From Elephas maximus indicus (Eukaryota > Chordata > Mammalia > Proboscidea > Elephantidae), in contig NC_064822.1 of assembly GCF_024166365.1 (NCBI RefSeq), positions 110,046,823 through 110,110,822 of the forward strand: a stretch of 64,000 bases of DNA, written 5' to 3'. The position numbers and the translations under genes were made by a program. Positions 19,811 through 30,570 of the stretch are shown here, in pieces (position 1 is the first letter of the stretch; each line of letters begins with the position of its first letter). Below the pieces are notes generated by a model. It saw nothing but the letters and a program-made list of their open reading frames with translations. It made no database searches and had not been told where the DNA came from.

Positions 19811-22800
19811 CTGTTGTGTGGGAAGGGGACAGAAAGAGAAGGTGAGCAAGAGGCCAGAGGGTTTGGGAGGATCATCTTGTTCTTTCCCCTACTGGTCTGG
19901 CCAACCATCCCATTCATCAAGCATCTAACTGCTGGGAAGGTTGTTCTGATGTCTGATGTATGTCTCTGTCCCCTTGTCCAATCTCTGCAGGGGGAGTCAG
20001 GACAGTAAAATCAAAACTCAGGAGGTTATTTCATCAATGTCTCCACCTCCAGATAGGGCCACTGCTCACCCAGCCTGGGCAGGTGAGGAACCCCCTTTGG
20101 GTTCCAAATGCCCTTTATCAAAAAAACCCTTGGCCTGCTTTCATCATCCATTCCAGGAGCCTGAAGTCCTGCACAAAATCTAACCTCACTCCCTCCTGCT
20201 GCAGCTTAATCTCATTTCGCATTGTTTGCCCGTCAGAGGCAAGGTTAGTTAGTCCTCTTACCATATAGAATAACTTCAGCGACAGAAGCTGGTCCTTTGT
20301 TCTCCTTTTCCCATACTCCAAATACTAGCCCCCCTGCTCCATCCACACAGCCTTCTCTCCTATAGACCAGGCAGACTACCCTGGGGTCTTACCAAGTTGG
20401 TTCCCTGGGAATCCTCTGTGCTGGGTTCCTCACTGGCCCTCTCCTGAGTCTTAGGGATGGCTCCTGTAGGCTCTAAGGAGGGAAAGCGGGTAGGGGAGGG
20501 AGAGCAGCATTCAGGGAGGCCTTGTAGAGAGGGGGCTGTTTCTGCTCACCTCGTGCTATACCCTAATGACCCTGAGAGAGGCCCAAGACCAAGCTGGGTG
20601 CAATGGGGCAAGACTAACTGGGTTCTCTGATTACAATTACTACTATAGGTTCACCAATTTTTTTTTTTTCATTTGGGTACAAATACTATGTGTGGCTACT
20701 GACATGAACTGATAGGCTATTTATTGTCTTTATCCCACTTAGTTGGACCATTCATTTGCTTGCAGAAATACTCATGTGTTTGATTACAGGGTACTCTGTG
20801 GCAGGTATTATGTAATATATGGTATATGCACTCTATCACTTTCCTAAAGTCAAGAAAATTCTGCATTCTGAAATACATCGGGATAAGGGACTGTGGACAT
20901 GTATTACCACCACCACCGCCAGCTTCCATTTATTGCATACTTTCTTTGTGTCAGGTGCTGGGCTAAGAACCAATCTCATGTAATTTTCACAAACAGCCTA
21001 ATGAAATAGGCACCATCACTACCATTGTATACACTGAGGTTAAGTAAGTTGCTCCAGGTTGCTTGGCTGGTAAAGTGGCAGAGCCAGGATTTTAGCCTAT
21101 GAGTGTTGTTTTCATTATAGTGGGCTCCCCCAATACAGCTACAATAGGGAGCCCTGAAGTTCAAGTCAGGGGGAACCGTGTTCTTTTGTAAGGACAAGGG
21201 AAGAGACACAGATACATGCAAATATACCCATATTCTCAACATAGTTTCTGGACACTATTAGACTTCTCCCAGGCTCCAAACCCCACAATGGATGAGGCCT
21301 GCCTCCTCCTCGGCTGGGGAATGGGATGCCTGGGTCCCTCCCCAGCCTGAACATACTTGGTGCTGTCCCAGAGGTGCTCAGCCTTGACTCTGCTTCTGTG
21401 CCTGTGATCCCAGGTGGGCAGGACTCCTGAGGCCCTGTGCTCTCTGCAGCTCCCTCAGGCTCCTCTCCCTGCTGCTGTTGCCCCAGGTGATGTTCAACCA
21501 TCATCTGCAGCTCTGGGGACAGAGAAAGGGAGGAAGTATTGACCATGACTGCCAGAATCAGCCCTGTGGATCCCCAAATTCAATAGCCCACTAAAGGGTC
21601 ATCACACATTGCCAGGTGTTTGATTGACTTTCCCATCTTCTGAGATCTGAAAAGGGGAAGGCATTAGCTAGGCAATAAAGAGGGACTAAAGCTAGACTGG
21701 AGATACTGGATGTTGCAAACAGCTAACATGCTCTGGTGCTCACCAAAAAATTGGAGGTTCACATCCACTCAGAGGTGCCTCGGAAGAAAGGCCTGGTGAT
21801 CTATTTCTGAAAAATCAGCCATTGAAAACCCTATGGAGCACAGTTCTACCCTGACACACATGGGGTTGCCAAGACTCAGAGTCGATTTGAGGGCAACTAG
21901 TAATTGGTAAAGCTAAACCATAAAAATATTTTTTTCAAAGGAAACAGAGAGGTAGGGGAAGGGCCTATAAGAGCAAAAGATTATCTTAACTTGCTGGCAT
22001 ACATGGTGTCCCTTGGGGGTAGGAGCAGAGACTCAGTTTAGGTTCAAGAAAGATTTGAGTATTTTCTATATGTTGGGGTCTGTGCTTGCTGAGTTCACAC
22101 ACATTATTTATTTTATTGTGCTTTAGATGAAGGTTCACAGAACAAGCTACCTTCTCATTAAATAGTTAGTACACATATTGTTTTATGACATTGGTTAACA
22201 ACCTCACGACATGTCAGCATTCTCCCTTCTCAACCTTGGGTTCCCTATTACCAGCTTTCCTGTCCCCTCCTGCCTTCTAGTCCTTGACCCGGGGCTGGTG
22301 TGTCCCTTTAGTCTTGTTTTGTTTTATGGGCCTGTCCAATCTTTGGCTATCATACGCATTATTTGATTTAACTGCCACAGTGAAGTAGTACTCAGGGCTC
22401 AGTAGGTTAAGCAATTTCTCCAAGGCCACACAGCTAGTTGGAGGCAGAGTTGGAATTTAAGTCCCAGTTTGTCTAGCAACAGCTTCACTCTAACAAGAGG
22501 CAGATTTAATGACCTCCCAAGGATTTCTTCTAAAGGAGTCATCAGGTCTCTTCCCCAGCCTCAGACATAAAAAAAAAATCAGACATAGCCGGGGGGAAAA
22601 CGGGATGGAAAGGGTCTTCCAAACCTTTCATTGTGGGTGTGGTCCTTGTCACCTTCTTCCGCTGCCGTGGAGACATTGACAAAGTGGACTGTGAAGAACA
22701 AAGAGTACAGGTGGGTGCCAACCCTTCTCCCTGTCCCCCTCTGCCTTGCCTGAATTTGGATTGGAGACTGGGGTAGGTGTGGGTTTCAGAAAATGGGGGA

Positions 22801-25800
22801 AGAAAACTCCTGCTTTCCCAGACAACAATGGTGATCAAAGAGACGGGATGTGGGGCTGCGTGGGAAGGCACATGTGAATATCCACTCATGCATATTTGGG
22901 GGATGCAGAAAAGAGGGAGTCAAAAGGTCCCACAGAAGGGAAGAGAGGTAGGAGGATGATCTCCTAATGAATCTGTGGGTTTTCTGGGCTGGGCTAAGTT
23001 GGAAAGGCTGGCTCACCTTGAGAAGTGGGTTGGGGATCCGGTCTTCATCTATCTCTGAGGAGAACAGGGAATGAAGAAGGTTGTGAGGCCAAGAAATCCT
23101 GAAGAGTCCCCACAGCCCGGATTTCCCAAGGGAAGGAGACTCTGCAGTCACTTTTCCTGATCTGGTGCCTTCCATTCCGACCCCAGGAGTTTGGCCTTGA
23201 TGGCTGCCCCAGACCTCTTTTCCTTCCAGCTCCCCTCCAGCTCTGCAGCTGGCTTTAACCAGTTGCATCTGGTCCTGACCTTGACTCTGGGGCTGTGGTC
23301 AATCTGGGTCTCCATCCTTGTTTCAGACCTGGAGGTCCGTGGAGACAGGATTTGTGGTGCTTCTGCTCTTTTCCTCCCTCTGAAGTATCTGTATCTTTTT
23401 CTCCTTCCAACCAATACCCCAACCCCAGATCCAGAATAGAACCCTGAATAGGAGGGAACGCTGGGCAGAGAACAGCAAATGTATCCTCTGCAGGGTCCAG
23501 GATGATAACGATCATTTTGGTACTCGGAGGAAAGCTGGAGATCCAGGCATCCTGAACTCCAGTCTATCTTATCAGCCTGAGCATCCCTCTTCCATTCAAG
23601 CTTGCGTGATGTTCTCTGAGACCTTGTTCTCTTCCCAGACCTAGTGACCAGAATCCCAGCTGCTCCCTGAGCTGTTTCTAACCTTCCCCTTCCTCTCTGG
23701 GGGCCATGAAGATAGCTGATAAAGGCGGTCTCTCCCCTTCACAGCTGTCACTGCCTCTGGGGGGTGGGGGCAGCAGCATCTCAGTTGCTGGAGAAAACTC
23801 AAAGGCTGTTGCCGCAGCAACCAGCACACCTTTGACCACCCCAGTTCCTGGGGGGCTTTGGAACCAGGTGGTCTCCCTCCCCTTTCTAGCATTGTTCTGT
23901 CTTTCCAAAAGCAAAAGAAATCCTTCTGCTAATCGAGTCAGGATTAGCCTCTTCTTCTGCCTCCAGGATTGAGGTTTCGGACTCCTCAGATCTGCCCTTC
24001 TTTTATCTAGCACCCACCTTCTCTCACTGGGACCCAGCTGTCTGTAGGAGCCCCCACTCCCTTCAGGGACCTATCCTTTGGGTTACCTGGGGAGGACTGG
24101 TCACTGGTCAGCACGAGGGTGGCAGGGGTGGGGCGGCGCCTCCGAATCTGGAGGAAGGAGGGAGGGAGGGGGAAGAGGTCAAATGCATACGGAAGCATCT
24201 CAGTCACTATCGTGGAGCCCCACCCAGTACCACTCAGCAGCATAATCCAGGCCAGCCCACTGGACACACCTCAAAAAAATGCCCATATTACACTGGACCC
24301 ACTGTTCAGGGCGGGCATCCTTGGGTCCATCCCTCTCCTGTGGGGAGAGTTCCTCCAGAGGACACAGAAGTTCACCCCCACTCCCTGCATCTACCCCTCG
24401 ATCCCCTGTTCTGTCCCTCCCTCTCCTCCTGGTCCTGGCCCCAGCTCCCCATCTCAGCAGCTGTATCTACTCTAATGCATCGATCTCTGGCCTGCTGTCC
24501 TTCCGTCCATTCCGGATCAATGGTCAGAAATAACCTGAGAGGGCAGAGGTCTCCCTCCATTGCCCAGACCGCTCCCCAAACAGACATTAACCGTTTGTGG
24601 ACCAGCACCTGCAGAGAGTACCCCTCAATCCCCACGCAGCCCGGGAGGACAGCAGAGAGAATCATTGACCCCAGCCCGTGCCCCTCACCTCCTGGTGTCC
24701 TCCCTATCCTTGGACCTGCTGCCTTTCTTGTTTATCAGGAAATAGCATCTGGGGGAATCCCTGTCGTGGTAAATACACTATGAGGAGGAATCCTGGGCAG
24801 GACCTTGGTCAAAGTCTAAAGCTCAGTGGAAAAATCTTATCCTGGACTCCCCGTCCCATTCAAGAAATTAACATATAAGAGCAGATTGGCTGCTGTTCTT
24901 TTGCCATGCTGCCAATAAAGTTTATTGCTGTTGAAGTCAGTCCAAGGACTCTTGGGACACCTAGTTTTTTTACTTTCTCTGAAGGCGTAAAAAAAAAAAA
25001 AACCTAAATCCGTTGCCATCGAGTCAATTCTGACTCACAGTGACCCTATAGGACAGAGTATAACTGCCCCATAGAGTTTCCAAGGAGCGCCTGGTGGATC
25101 TGAACTGCCAACCCTTTGGTTAGCAGCTGTAGCACTTAGCCACTAAGCCACCAGAGTTTGAAGACTTTAAAAAAAAAAAAAAAACCCACTGCCGTTGAGT
25201 CGATTCCGACTCATAGCGACCTCATAGGACAGAGCAGAACTGCCCCATAGAGTTTCCAAGGAGCGCCTGGTGGATTCGAACTGCCAACCTCTTGGTTAGC
25301 AGCCGTAGCACTTAACCACTACGCCATTGAAGACTTTTAGAGGATTGGAAATGAGGGGATGGAAGAGGCTGGGGCCCCTGCAGCTCTCTCTAGGGCAGCA
25401 GTAGGGGAGGGAAGGATAATGGGGCTGGAAAAGGGGCTAAAATTACCCAGGGCTGAGAGAAGTAGGGTGAGGACACTGAATGATCAAATCCTCATCTTTG
25501 AGTCTCCATTATTTAGTATCATCACTGCTGGGTGGGAGGAAGCCAGACACCTGCCCTTCTCTATGCCTAGAAAGTGGGTATCAGCTACATCAAGGGTCGG
25601 GTGGGGGGCTAATGTTAGTCTGAGAGGGGAACTCTCCCGAAAGAAGAAACAGAATGCCTTGAATTGGAGTATGTGGGGGTCAGGCATCTCTTTCCCAGAA
25701 TCCTGTAGCATCTGTTTTCAGTGACATTTCAAGGTCCCTGGCAGTACCAGTCCTCTCTCTCTCTCTGTGCAAGTATGTGTGTGTGTACACATGTATTGCA

Positions 25801-28479
25801 CGAACATTGGCTGTGAGTTCGTCTCTAGCTATTCCTGATGCAAATGGGCTGGATGCTGGCACGTGGACATGTTTCATGTATGTGGGGTGGGGGTCATCCT
25901 TTTACTAGGAGAGGACCCCTCCTCTCTATTGCCTTCCTACCTGGTGGGGGGGCAGGGGGACTGTGGAAGAGGCAGGCAGAGAGTGGGGTTGGGATGAGTG
26001 GGTTGGTTGAGATAATATCTTTGTTGGGAGCCTCTGAAAGAGACTGCAAGTGTGACAGACAGGGTGTTGGAAGAAGACAGTAGGGCTCTGTGATTGTGGA
26101 CAGGTCCCCTTCCTCAACCTATTTCCTTGCCTTGAGAAGATTTTTACCTACTCAAAAGTCCCTGAGAATTGTGATGTTCTCAGCAGGAGGGAGTAAAGTC
26201 AAACTTCTTGAAGCATATCCCAGCATCTGAGCCACTGGGATGCTAGTAGATGGTCTCGTTTTCTCACACCTATCCCGAATCCTGGCTTTCAAGGACACCT
26301 GATACTTTCACCTCTGATTTATTTCCAAATCAGTCATGCCAAGGATATGATAGCTGTGGGCACCTCTCCACCCCCGCCGCTCTGCCATATAACTCAGAGT
26401 TTCCAAACACTTCCACCCTCCCATCTTGGCCTGAGCCCCTGTCACTGCCAAACCTGGAGATTTCTGCCTACACACTTGGTAACACAGCAGGAGGGGCTGA
26501 CATTAGACTGTAGGTAGAATTTCACACCTAGGAGATGCAGATTTCTGAAGATTAGAGAAAAGCAGTCCTAAGTCCCAGCCACATTTCTCCTTCTGGCTCC
26601 TTAGCACTGCTTCATGCTCCTTCTCTGTCCCACAGATCCCTCAATCAGCTGGCCAGCCCCTTCCTCTCCCAACACACATCGACAGCTGCGTCCCCAAACA
26701 CCAAACAGATGCAGGTGTCAGCCACGAGACCTGTCTGTGCCAGTGGGAAGCAGTTCTGCTTGGAGCCTCACCCCAACCCCCAGAGCCCACACTCCTGGGC
26801 CCTTTTTCCTGGGTCTGAGGTTATCCAGTTATTTGGAGTTCTTCGGTGCGCAAATGGTTAAGTGCTCTACACCTAACCAAAAGGTTGGCAGTTCAAACCC
26901 ACCCAGAGGCAACCTGCTTCCAAAAGGTCAGAGCTTTGAGAACTCTGTGGAGTATGGTTCTGTTCTATACATGTAGGGTCACCATGAGTCAGAACTGACT
27001 CTGTGGTAATGGGAGGTTATGTTAGCTAGTCTCCTGCCTCCAGGCATAAGAGCCTTTCCAAGGGAACCCTCCCCCTGCCATTGTCTCTCCATCCCCACTC
27101 CCCACCCCCAGGAGGTTTTCGAGGTCTCACCACAATCCCTCCTGCCGTCACACCTTAGAGACCTAGAGATGTGGCTCACCTAGGCCAGGGAGAGAGGATG
27201 GAGACACAGGCACCTGACCCCCAGTGCCACTCTGGTAACCCAAAGTTATAGAGGGAGTGTGTACCTACCCTCTCCCTGCACATCCAGACCTTACTCTACC
27301 AAACAGCTGGAACAACAAAAAGAACACTCTCTCCAGCCCATTCCAGCAGGTCAGAGTTTCTTCAGGTGGGGAGGCCCAACCTGACAGCTGGTTGGGGGAG
27401 ACAGAGAACTGACCTTGTGGGAAATGCTTTAGGAATGGGGATGTCTTGGCAAATGGATAGAGAATACAAAAAGAGATGGAGCAATGAGCAAATATTTGGC
27501 CAACAGGCAGTAGTAATGACCACGGGTGGTCACCCGCTCCACACACATGCTCACTTTCACTGAGACACACACTCGCTCACACTCTGATACACTGCCGCCT
27601 CTGCCAGGCCGCTCAGAGCTAAAAATAGGCCAGGCCAGGAGGCTGGGCCAGGGCCGTGGACTCCCACCCTTTGAGCCAAGCCCGGCACAGTGCTGCTCGC
27701 TTGAATATTGCTTAGCTTGGACCCCAGGCCCTAGGAAGCCTCTTCTTCTGGTCTCTCAGCCTCACTTTCTCCATTCCACCCCTAATCTCCACCCCAAAGG
27801 GCAGGAGTTGGGAATACGGAGCCGGGTGTCCAGACTCGATCACCCCCTTCCCAAAGCCCCAGCCCTTTCAATTTTCCTCAGTCCCTTTTCTTGTTACCAC
27901 TCTCTGGAGCCTCGCCAAGGTGCGCCCCTGTTAGGGAGGGGACAGGGAGAGCTGTTTCTTCTCTTCCAACTCGTACAGCACCAGGCTCCATCCATTACTT
28001 ACCCCTCTCCTGCACTGCTGCTTGTACCCCTCAGCGCCCCCACCCGAGCTCATAAACTCTGGCGGGGCTTTACTGGGTGGAGAATGCAAGATTAGCGAAG
28101 GGGGGAGGGGTCGTGTCCTCAGGCCGGCCCTCTCCCCAGCGCTGGGGAGGACGACTCTGGCGGGGACAGGCATGGAGTGGAGGCGCTCATCCTTCTGTCG
28201 GTTTCGAAGAAGCCCAGATGGAGGATGTTGCTCCGATGGTGGGGGAGGGGATGGAGGACCACCAAACTGAGCCCGTTCTCCCTCAAAGGGACGCACTGCT
28301 AAGGGAGGATTGGGCAGCGATCCTGGGTCCCCCCAGTCCAGGGGTCCCCCGTCCTTAGCTAGCAGAGTCCTCTGCCGCCCCGCCTTGCTCCTCACCTGCT
28401 CTGCCGCCTCGGGGTCAAGGTGCGGCTCCAGGAGCGGGACCGTGAACTGGATCTTCCGGGGGCTGTTGTCTTCCTCCAT
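19805..28479 (-). CDS. PPP1R1A: PPP1R1A, protein phosphatase 1 inhibitor-1 (I-1), 7 coding exons
   Basis: In transcript order the exons are 28479-28396, 24147-24087, 23054-23017, 22688-22625, 21512-21357, 20472-20393 and 19810-19805. They total 489 nt, giving 162 residues plus stop, with consistent phases and GT-AG introns. Inhibitor-1 blocks the PP1 catalytic subunit once PKA phosphorylates Thr35. The PP1-docking KIQF (residues 9-12), RRRRPT (Thr35) and the CDK5 site Ser67 in MSPRQRKK are all present. The first 130 residues follow human/mouse I-1 closely. The tail is about nine residues shorter than the 171-residue human protein I remember. The gene is convergent with PDE1B. The protein is cytosolic and largely disordered by family knowledge. 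Confidence 0.96.
20393..20472 (-). CDS. PPP1R1A: PPP1R1A exon 6 (residues 135-161), shortened variable tail
   Basis: The exon follows TTTCCCTCCTTAG and encodes PTGAIPKTQERASEEPSTED then SQGTNL. It ends AACTTG|GTAAGA, a strong donor. IPKTQER and SQGTNL align with mouse NPKTQEQ and SQGASL from memory. About nine residues between TED and SQG are missing. If the donor were skipped, the frame would run nine more codons to a TAG at 20360-20362. Confidence 0.88.
20925..21115 (+). repeat. MIR SINE in PPP1R1A intron 5
   Basis: TTTATTGCATACTTTCTTTG, GTCAGGTGCTGGGCTAAG and GGTAAAGTGGCAGAGCCAGG are MIR motifs in order. Confidence 0.75.
21357..21512 (-). CDS. PPP1R1A: PPP1R1A exon 5 (residues 83-134)
   Basis: The exon follows CTGTCCCCAG. 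It encodes ELQMMVEHHLGQQQQGEEPE then GAAESTGPQESCPPGITGTE and the start of the variable tail. The donor is CACCAA|GTATGT. The Gln/Glu-rich disordered segment matches the family. Confidence 0.95.
21700..21905 (+). repeat. Afrotherian SINE, older diverged copy
   Basis: TCGGAAGAAAGGCCTGGTGA, CCCTATGGAGCACAGTTCT and GACTCAGAGTCGATTTGAGG match the subfamily of the copy at 5010. Confidence 0.8.
22100..22350 (-). repeat. L1 3'-end fragment
   Basis: TTTATTGTGCTTTAGATGAA then GTTCACAGAACAAGC shares its start with the 3' end of the L1 at 32749. The later part (CACATATTGTTTTATGACAT, CTTCTCAACCTTGGGTTCCC) recurs at 54560-54805. Confidence 0.7.
22350..22480 (+). repeat. MIR fragment
   Basis: CAGTAGGTTAAGCAATTTCT and CAAGGCCACACAGCTAGTTG fit the MIR 3' half. 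Confidence 0.6.
22625..22688 (-). CDS. PPP1R1A: PPP1R1A exon 4 (residues 62-82): Ser67 site
   Basis: The exon follows GTTCTTCACAG and encodes STLSMSPRQRKKVTRTTPTM then K plus one G. Ser67 in MSPR is the known CDK5 site and RKKVT is a basic phospho-site cluster. The donor AAAG|GTTTGG is weaker than the others. Confidence 0.94.
23017..23054 (-). CDS. PPP1R1A: PPP1R1A exon 3 (residues 49-61), 38-nt micro-exon
   Basis: The exon follows GTTCTCCTCAG, encodes EIDEDRIPNPLLK (the E codon split with exon 2), and ends CTCAAG|GTGAGC. Its PNPLLK matches the mouse form I remember. Confidence 0.93.
24087..24147 (-). CDS. PPP1R1A: PPP1R1A exon 2 (residues 29-48): PKA site Thr35
   Basis: The exon follows CTTCCTCCAG and encodes IRRRRPTPATLVLTSDQSSP plus one G. 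RRRRPT presents Thr35 to PKA; phospho-Thr35 is the pseudosubstrate that inhibits PP1. The donor is CCCCAG|GTAACC. Confidence 0.96.
24989..25158 (-). repeat. Afrotherian SINE (first of a tandem pair)
   Basis: A poly(A), ACCTAAATCCGTTGCCATCG then AGTCAATTCTGACTCACAG at the tail side and CCACTAAGCCACCAGAGTTT at the head side. It lies in PPP1R1A intron 1. Confidence 0.87.
25169..25327 (-). repeat. Afrotherian SINE (second of the pair)
   Basis: A minus-strand copy starting in an A-tract followed by CCCACTGCCGTTGAGTCGAT. It ends at CACTACGCCAT, so the outermost head is missing. A perfect duplication, TGAAGACTTT, flanks it at 25159-25168 and 25328-25337. Confidence 0.87.
26834..27012 (+). repeat. 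Afrotherian SINE abutting the duplicated block
   Basis: GGAGTTCTTCGGTGCGCAAA, CTAACCAAAAGGTTGGCAGT and ACCATGAGTCAGAACTGACT form the SINE. It ends about 18 bp before the block duplicated at 46.4 kb and is not part of it. Confidence 0.82.
27030..27492 (+). repeat. Direct duplication, copy A (in PPP1R1A intron 1)
   Basis: About 460 bp, strongly similar in the same orientation to 46408-46863. Long identical runs include 27295-27341 (47 bp) and about 60 bp ending near 27413. It matches no SINE, L1, RTE or LTR family in this window. Confidence 0.9.
27619..27628 (+). promoter_or_regulatory. Consensus MEF2 site CTAAAAATAG in PPP1R1A intron 1
   Basis: CTAAAAATAG is a perfect match to YTAWWWWTAR. 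It lies 0.77 kb downstream of the first exon, next to GC-rich sequence (AGGCCAGGCCAGG, CCAAGCCCGGCAC). PPP1R1A is expressed in muscle and brain by general knowledge, so an intronic enhancer is plausible. A single motif match is weak evidence. Confidence 0.35.
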
Positions 28480-28960
28480 GGCTGGGGCGGCGGCCTCTGG
28501 GCCGGCGCTGCGGCTGGAGGGAAGTCGGCAGGACTCGGGGCTGGGGCGGGCGCGCTCCCTCTCCGCTTCGCTCCGGCCCCGGCCCCAGCCCGGCGCGCTC
28601 GGCTCCCTGCTCGGCGCTCCGGGCTCCCGGCTCCGGGGACTCTGCGGCCGCTGATTGGCTCCGCACCCGCCCCTCCCGACCCCCCTCTCCCTCCCCCAGC
28701 CCGGAACCTTAACCCCGTCGTGGCTGCGCCGGCGGCCGCGGGGGTCACAGTCCTGCGGGCACGCGAGCCGGGGCGTGGCCGAGTCCAAGTCGTAGTGGAC
28801 TGCAGGTGCGGTAACCGTACCCAGGTATCCTCGGAGTTCTGGGCAGGGAGTGTGGGAGGGGAGCGGCTACGAAGAACTTCTTCAAGCTAGGGCTGATACA
28901 GGGGCTAGGAGGGTGGAGGAGGGGCGCTGTGGAGGGAGGGAGGGAGGGGGGAGGGAGGGT
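28100..28960 (-). promoter_or_regulatory. PPP1R1A: CpG island and TATA-less promoter of PPP1R1A
   Basis: GC-rich sequence with many CpGs spans the first exon. A CCAAT box in minus orientation (ATTGG at 28654-28658) lies about 175 nt upstream of the start codon, beside GC boxes (CCCGCCCC near 28668 and GGGGCGG near 28485). There is no TATA box at a suitable distance. The exact start site is not readable. Confidence 0.75.
28396..28479 (-). CDS. PPP1R1A: PPP1R1A exon 1 (residues 1-28): PP1-docking KIQF
   Basis: The exon encodes MEEDNSPRKIQFTVPLLEPH then LDPEAAEQ and ends CAG|GTGAGG. Lys9-Phe12 is the RVxF-class PP1 docking motif. The start ATG is at 28479 on the minus strand, inside the CpG island. 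Residue 3 is Glu where human has Gln from memory. Confidence 0.96.
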
Positions 28961-30434
28961 GGCGGCAAACGCGAGAGGAAGATTTCGTTTATCATCTTAA
29001 AGGAGTTTTTCTCTTAAAGAAAAGAAGGAAAGGGGATTTAGTCATGCAGCAGGAAAGATTACGGTTAGACATGGAAAGGAACTTTCCCTTAAGAGGATAA
29101 CAGAGCGGAGGTGAAAACTTGGCGGGAAGATGCAGGCTGTGAGCACCGCCTCTGTGCACTCAGCGGCAGGGAGGTGGACCTGAAGATCTCGACAGTCCGC
29201 AGAGGCCGGAGCGTCTGTCTTGAAATGCAGAGCGGGCGGAGGGCTGGGAGAGAGGATCGTCTGGGACTCGGCGGAACGAGCAATGGGAGTGGGGAGCCAA
29301 TAATGCTTGTGAAATAGGTTTCTCTTTCTGCTTGCTAAATTACGGGGATCCTGAAGTAGGTGAAAGGCCCGCAGGGGGAGAATGCTCTGGGGTGGAGAGG
29401 GACACTCCCTTGGCCGGTGGCTTGTTTACAGATGGTGTTGGTTTCTAATTCCACTATAGGCAGAATAATGAAAAAGATCTGTTGTAACTGAAGAGATGCA
29501 GGTTAGACAATGTGAAGAACTTGTTTGGTGTGGGCACCAACGTGTCAATCAATATTAGCAAGTGAGGGAGATAGAAGGATATTCATAGGAGCTGGTGGGC
29601 ATCGTGCCAGGGACTGGGGAGCACTGGGCAGAGGGAGGGGAGGTGCTGGGGTGCTGGGGAGGGGCAGGGTTTGATGCATCTGGTGGGAGGAGAGAAGGGG
29701 GAAAAGGGCTGGGGTGGGGAGAACGAGGGACTGGGAGTGCTGAGGATGGGGCAGAGGCCAGGAGATGTTTCTTTAGCATCTGGCAAGTTCCATATAGATT
29801 TATGCCTAGTTCCCTGGGGACTCTGTGATCATTCTCATCCTCTCCTCTAAGAGGTCAGCCTCAACACTCAGTTGCCTCCTCTCCTGGGCAGTTCTTCCCT
29901 GGCCTGGATTTCACATGGCCCCTTCCCCTCTTACCTCCCAAAATAACCTCCCCTGCCCTCCCCCATCAGCCATATCTCTTTACACCTGTCAGGCCCAGCT
30001 CAGTTTTCTCAGGGCGAGGCTGGGGACATAGGGACCCAGTGGGCCCTGAAGGCTCTGGTCAGCTGGAGCTCGATTTGCCCTTTGACTGGTCCTTATTTTC
30101 CTGTTATTGGGACTCCAGGAATGACCACCTGTGCCCAGCCTGCACCTGCAATACCTCTTTGCTCTCTCTTTAGTGTAGCAGGGCCACTCCCTCTCAGCCC
30201 TCTCCCCCTCCCCCCCAGCAGAAGTGACAGTGGAGGGAGAGGGTGTGAAGGCACTGAAGTAGAGAGAATAAGAGTAGGGTGGGGGACACAGGGCCCATTG
30301 GGGCCCAGTTGCTTGATCTGGCGTCCTCTCCACTCGCTCTCCTTCCCAACCACATGCATACAGAACAGGGTCCAGAGTATCCTCCAAATAGATGATTCTT
30401 ACATCCGTGTCTCTGGAGCCTCAGGGTCCCTTCG

Positions 30435-30570
30435 CTGAGACTTGATTTCCTAATTTGTAAAATGAGTAGAATAATCCCTACTTCATAGGGTTGAGTACTA
30501 TGAGGTAAGATACCTGTCTTGTACAAGGCCCTCAATTAATTGATAGCTGCTGTTATTATTGTCTTGTTAC
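30435..30570 (-). repeat. MIR fragment
   Basis: TTGATTTCCTAATTTGTAAA then ATGAGTAGAATAATCCCTAC is the reverse-strand MIR 3' core. Confidence 0.65.

Noticed and set aside
20360..20392. Continuous coding beyond exon 6 as the normal PPP1R1A end
   Set aside because: A strong GTAAGA donor plus a matching exon 7 (GTC TGA) in phase restores the conserved Val-stop end. Read-through is kept only as an alternative.
27931..28788. 285-codon minus-strand open frame over PPP1R1A exon 1
   Set aside because: It contains exon 1 but reads through the GTGAGG donor and upstream into the CpG island. Only 28396-28479 is real coding sequence.
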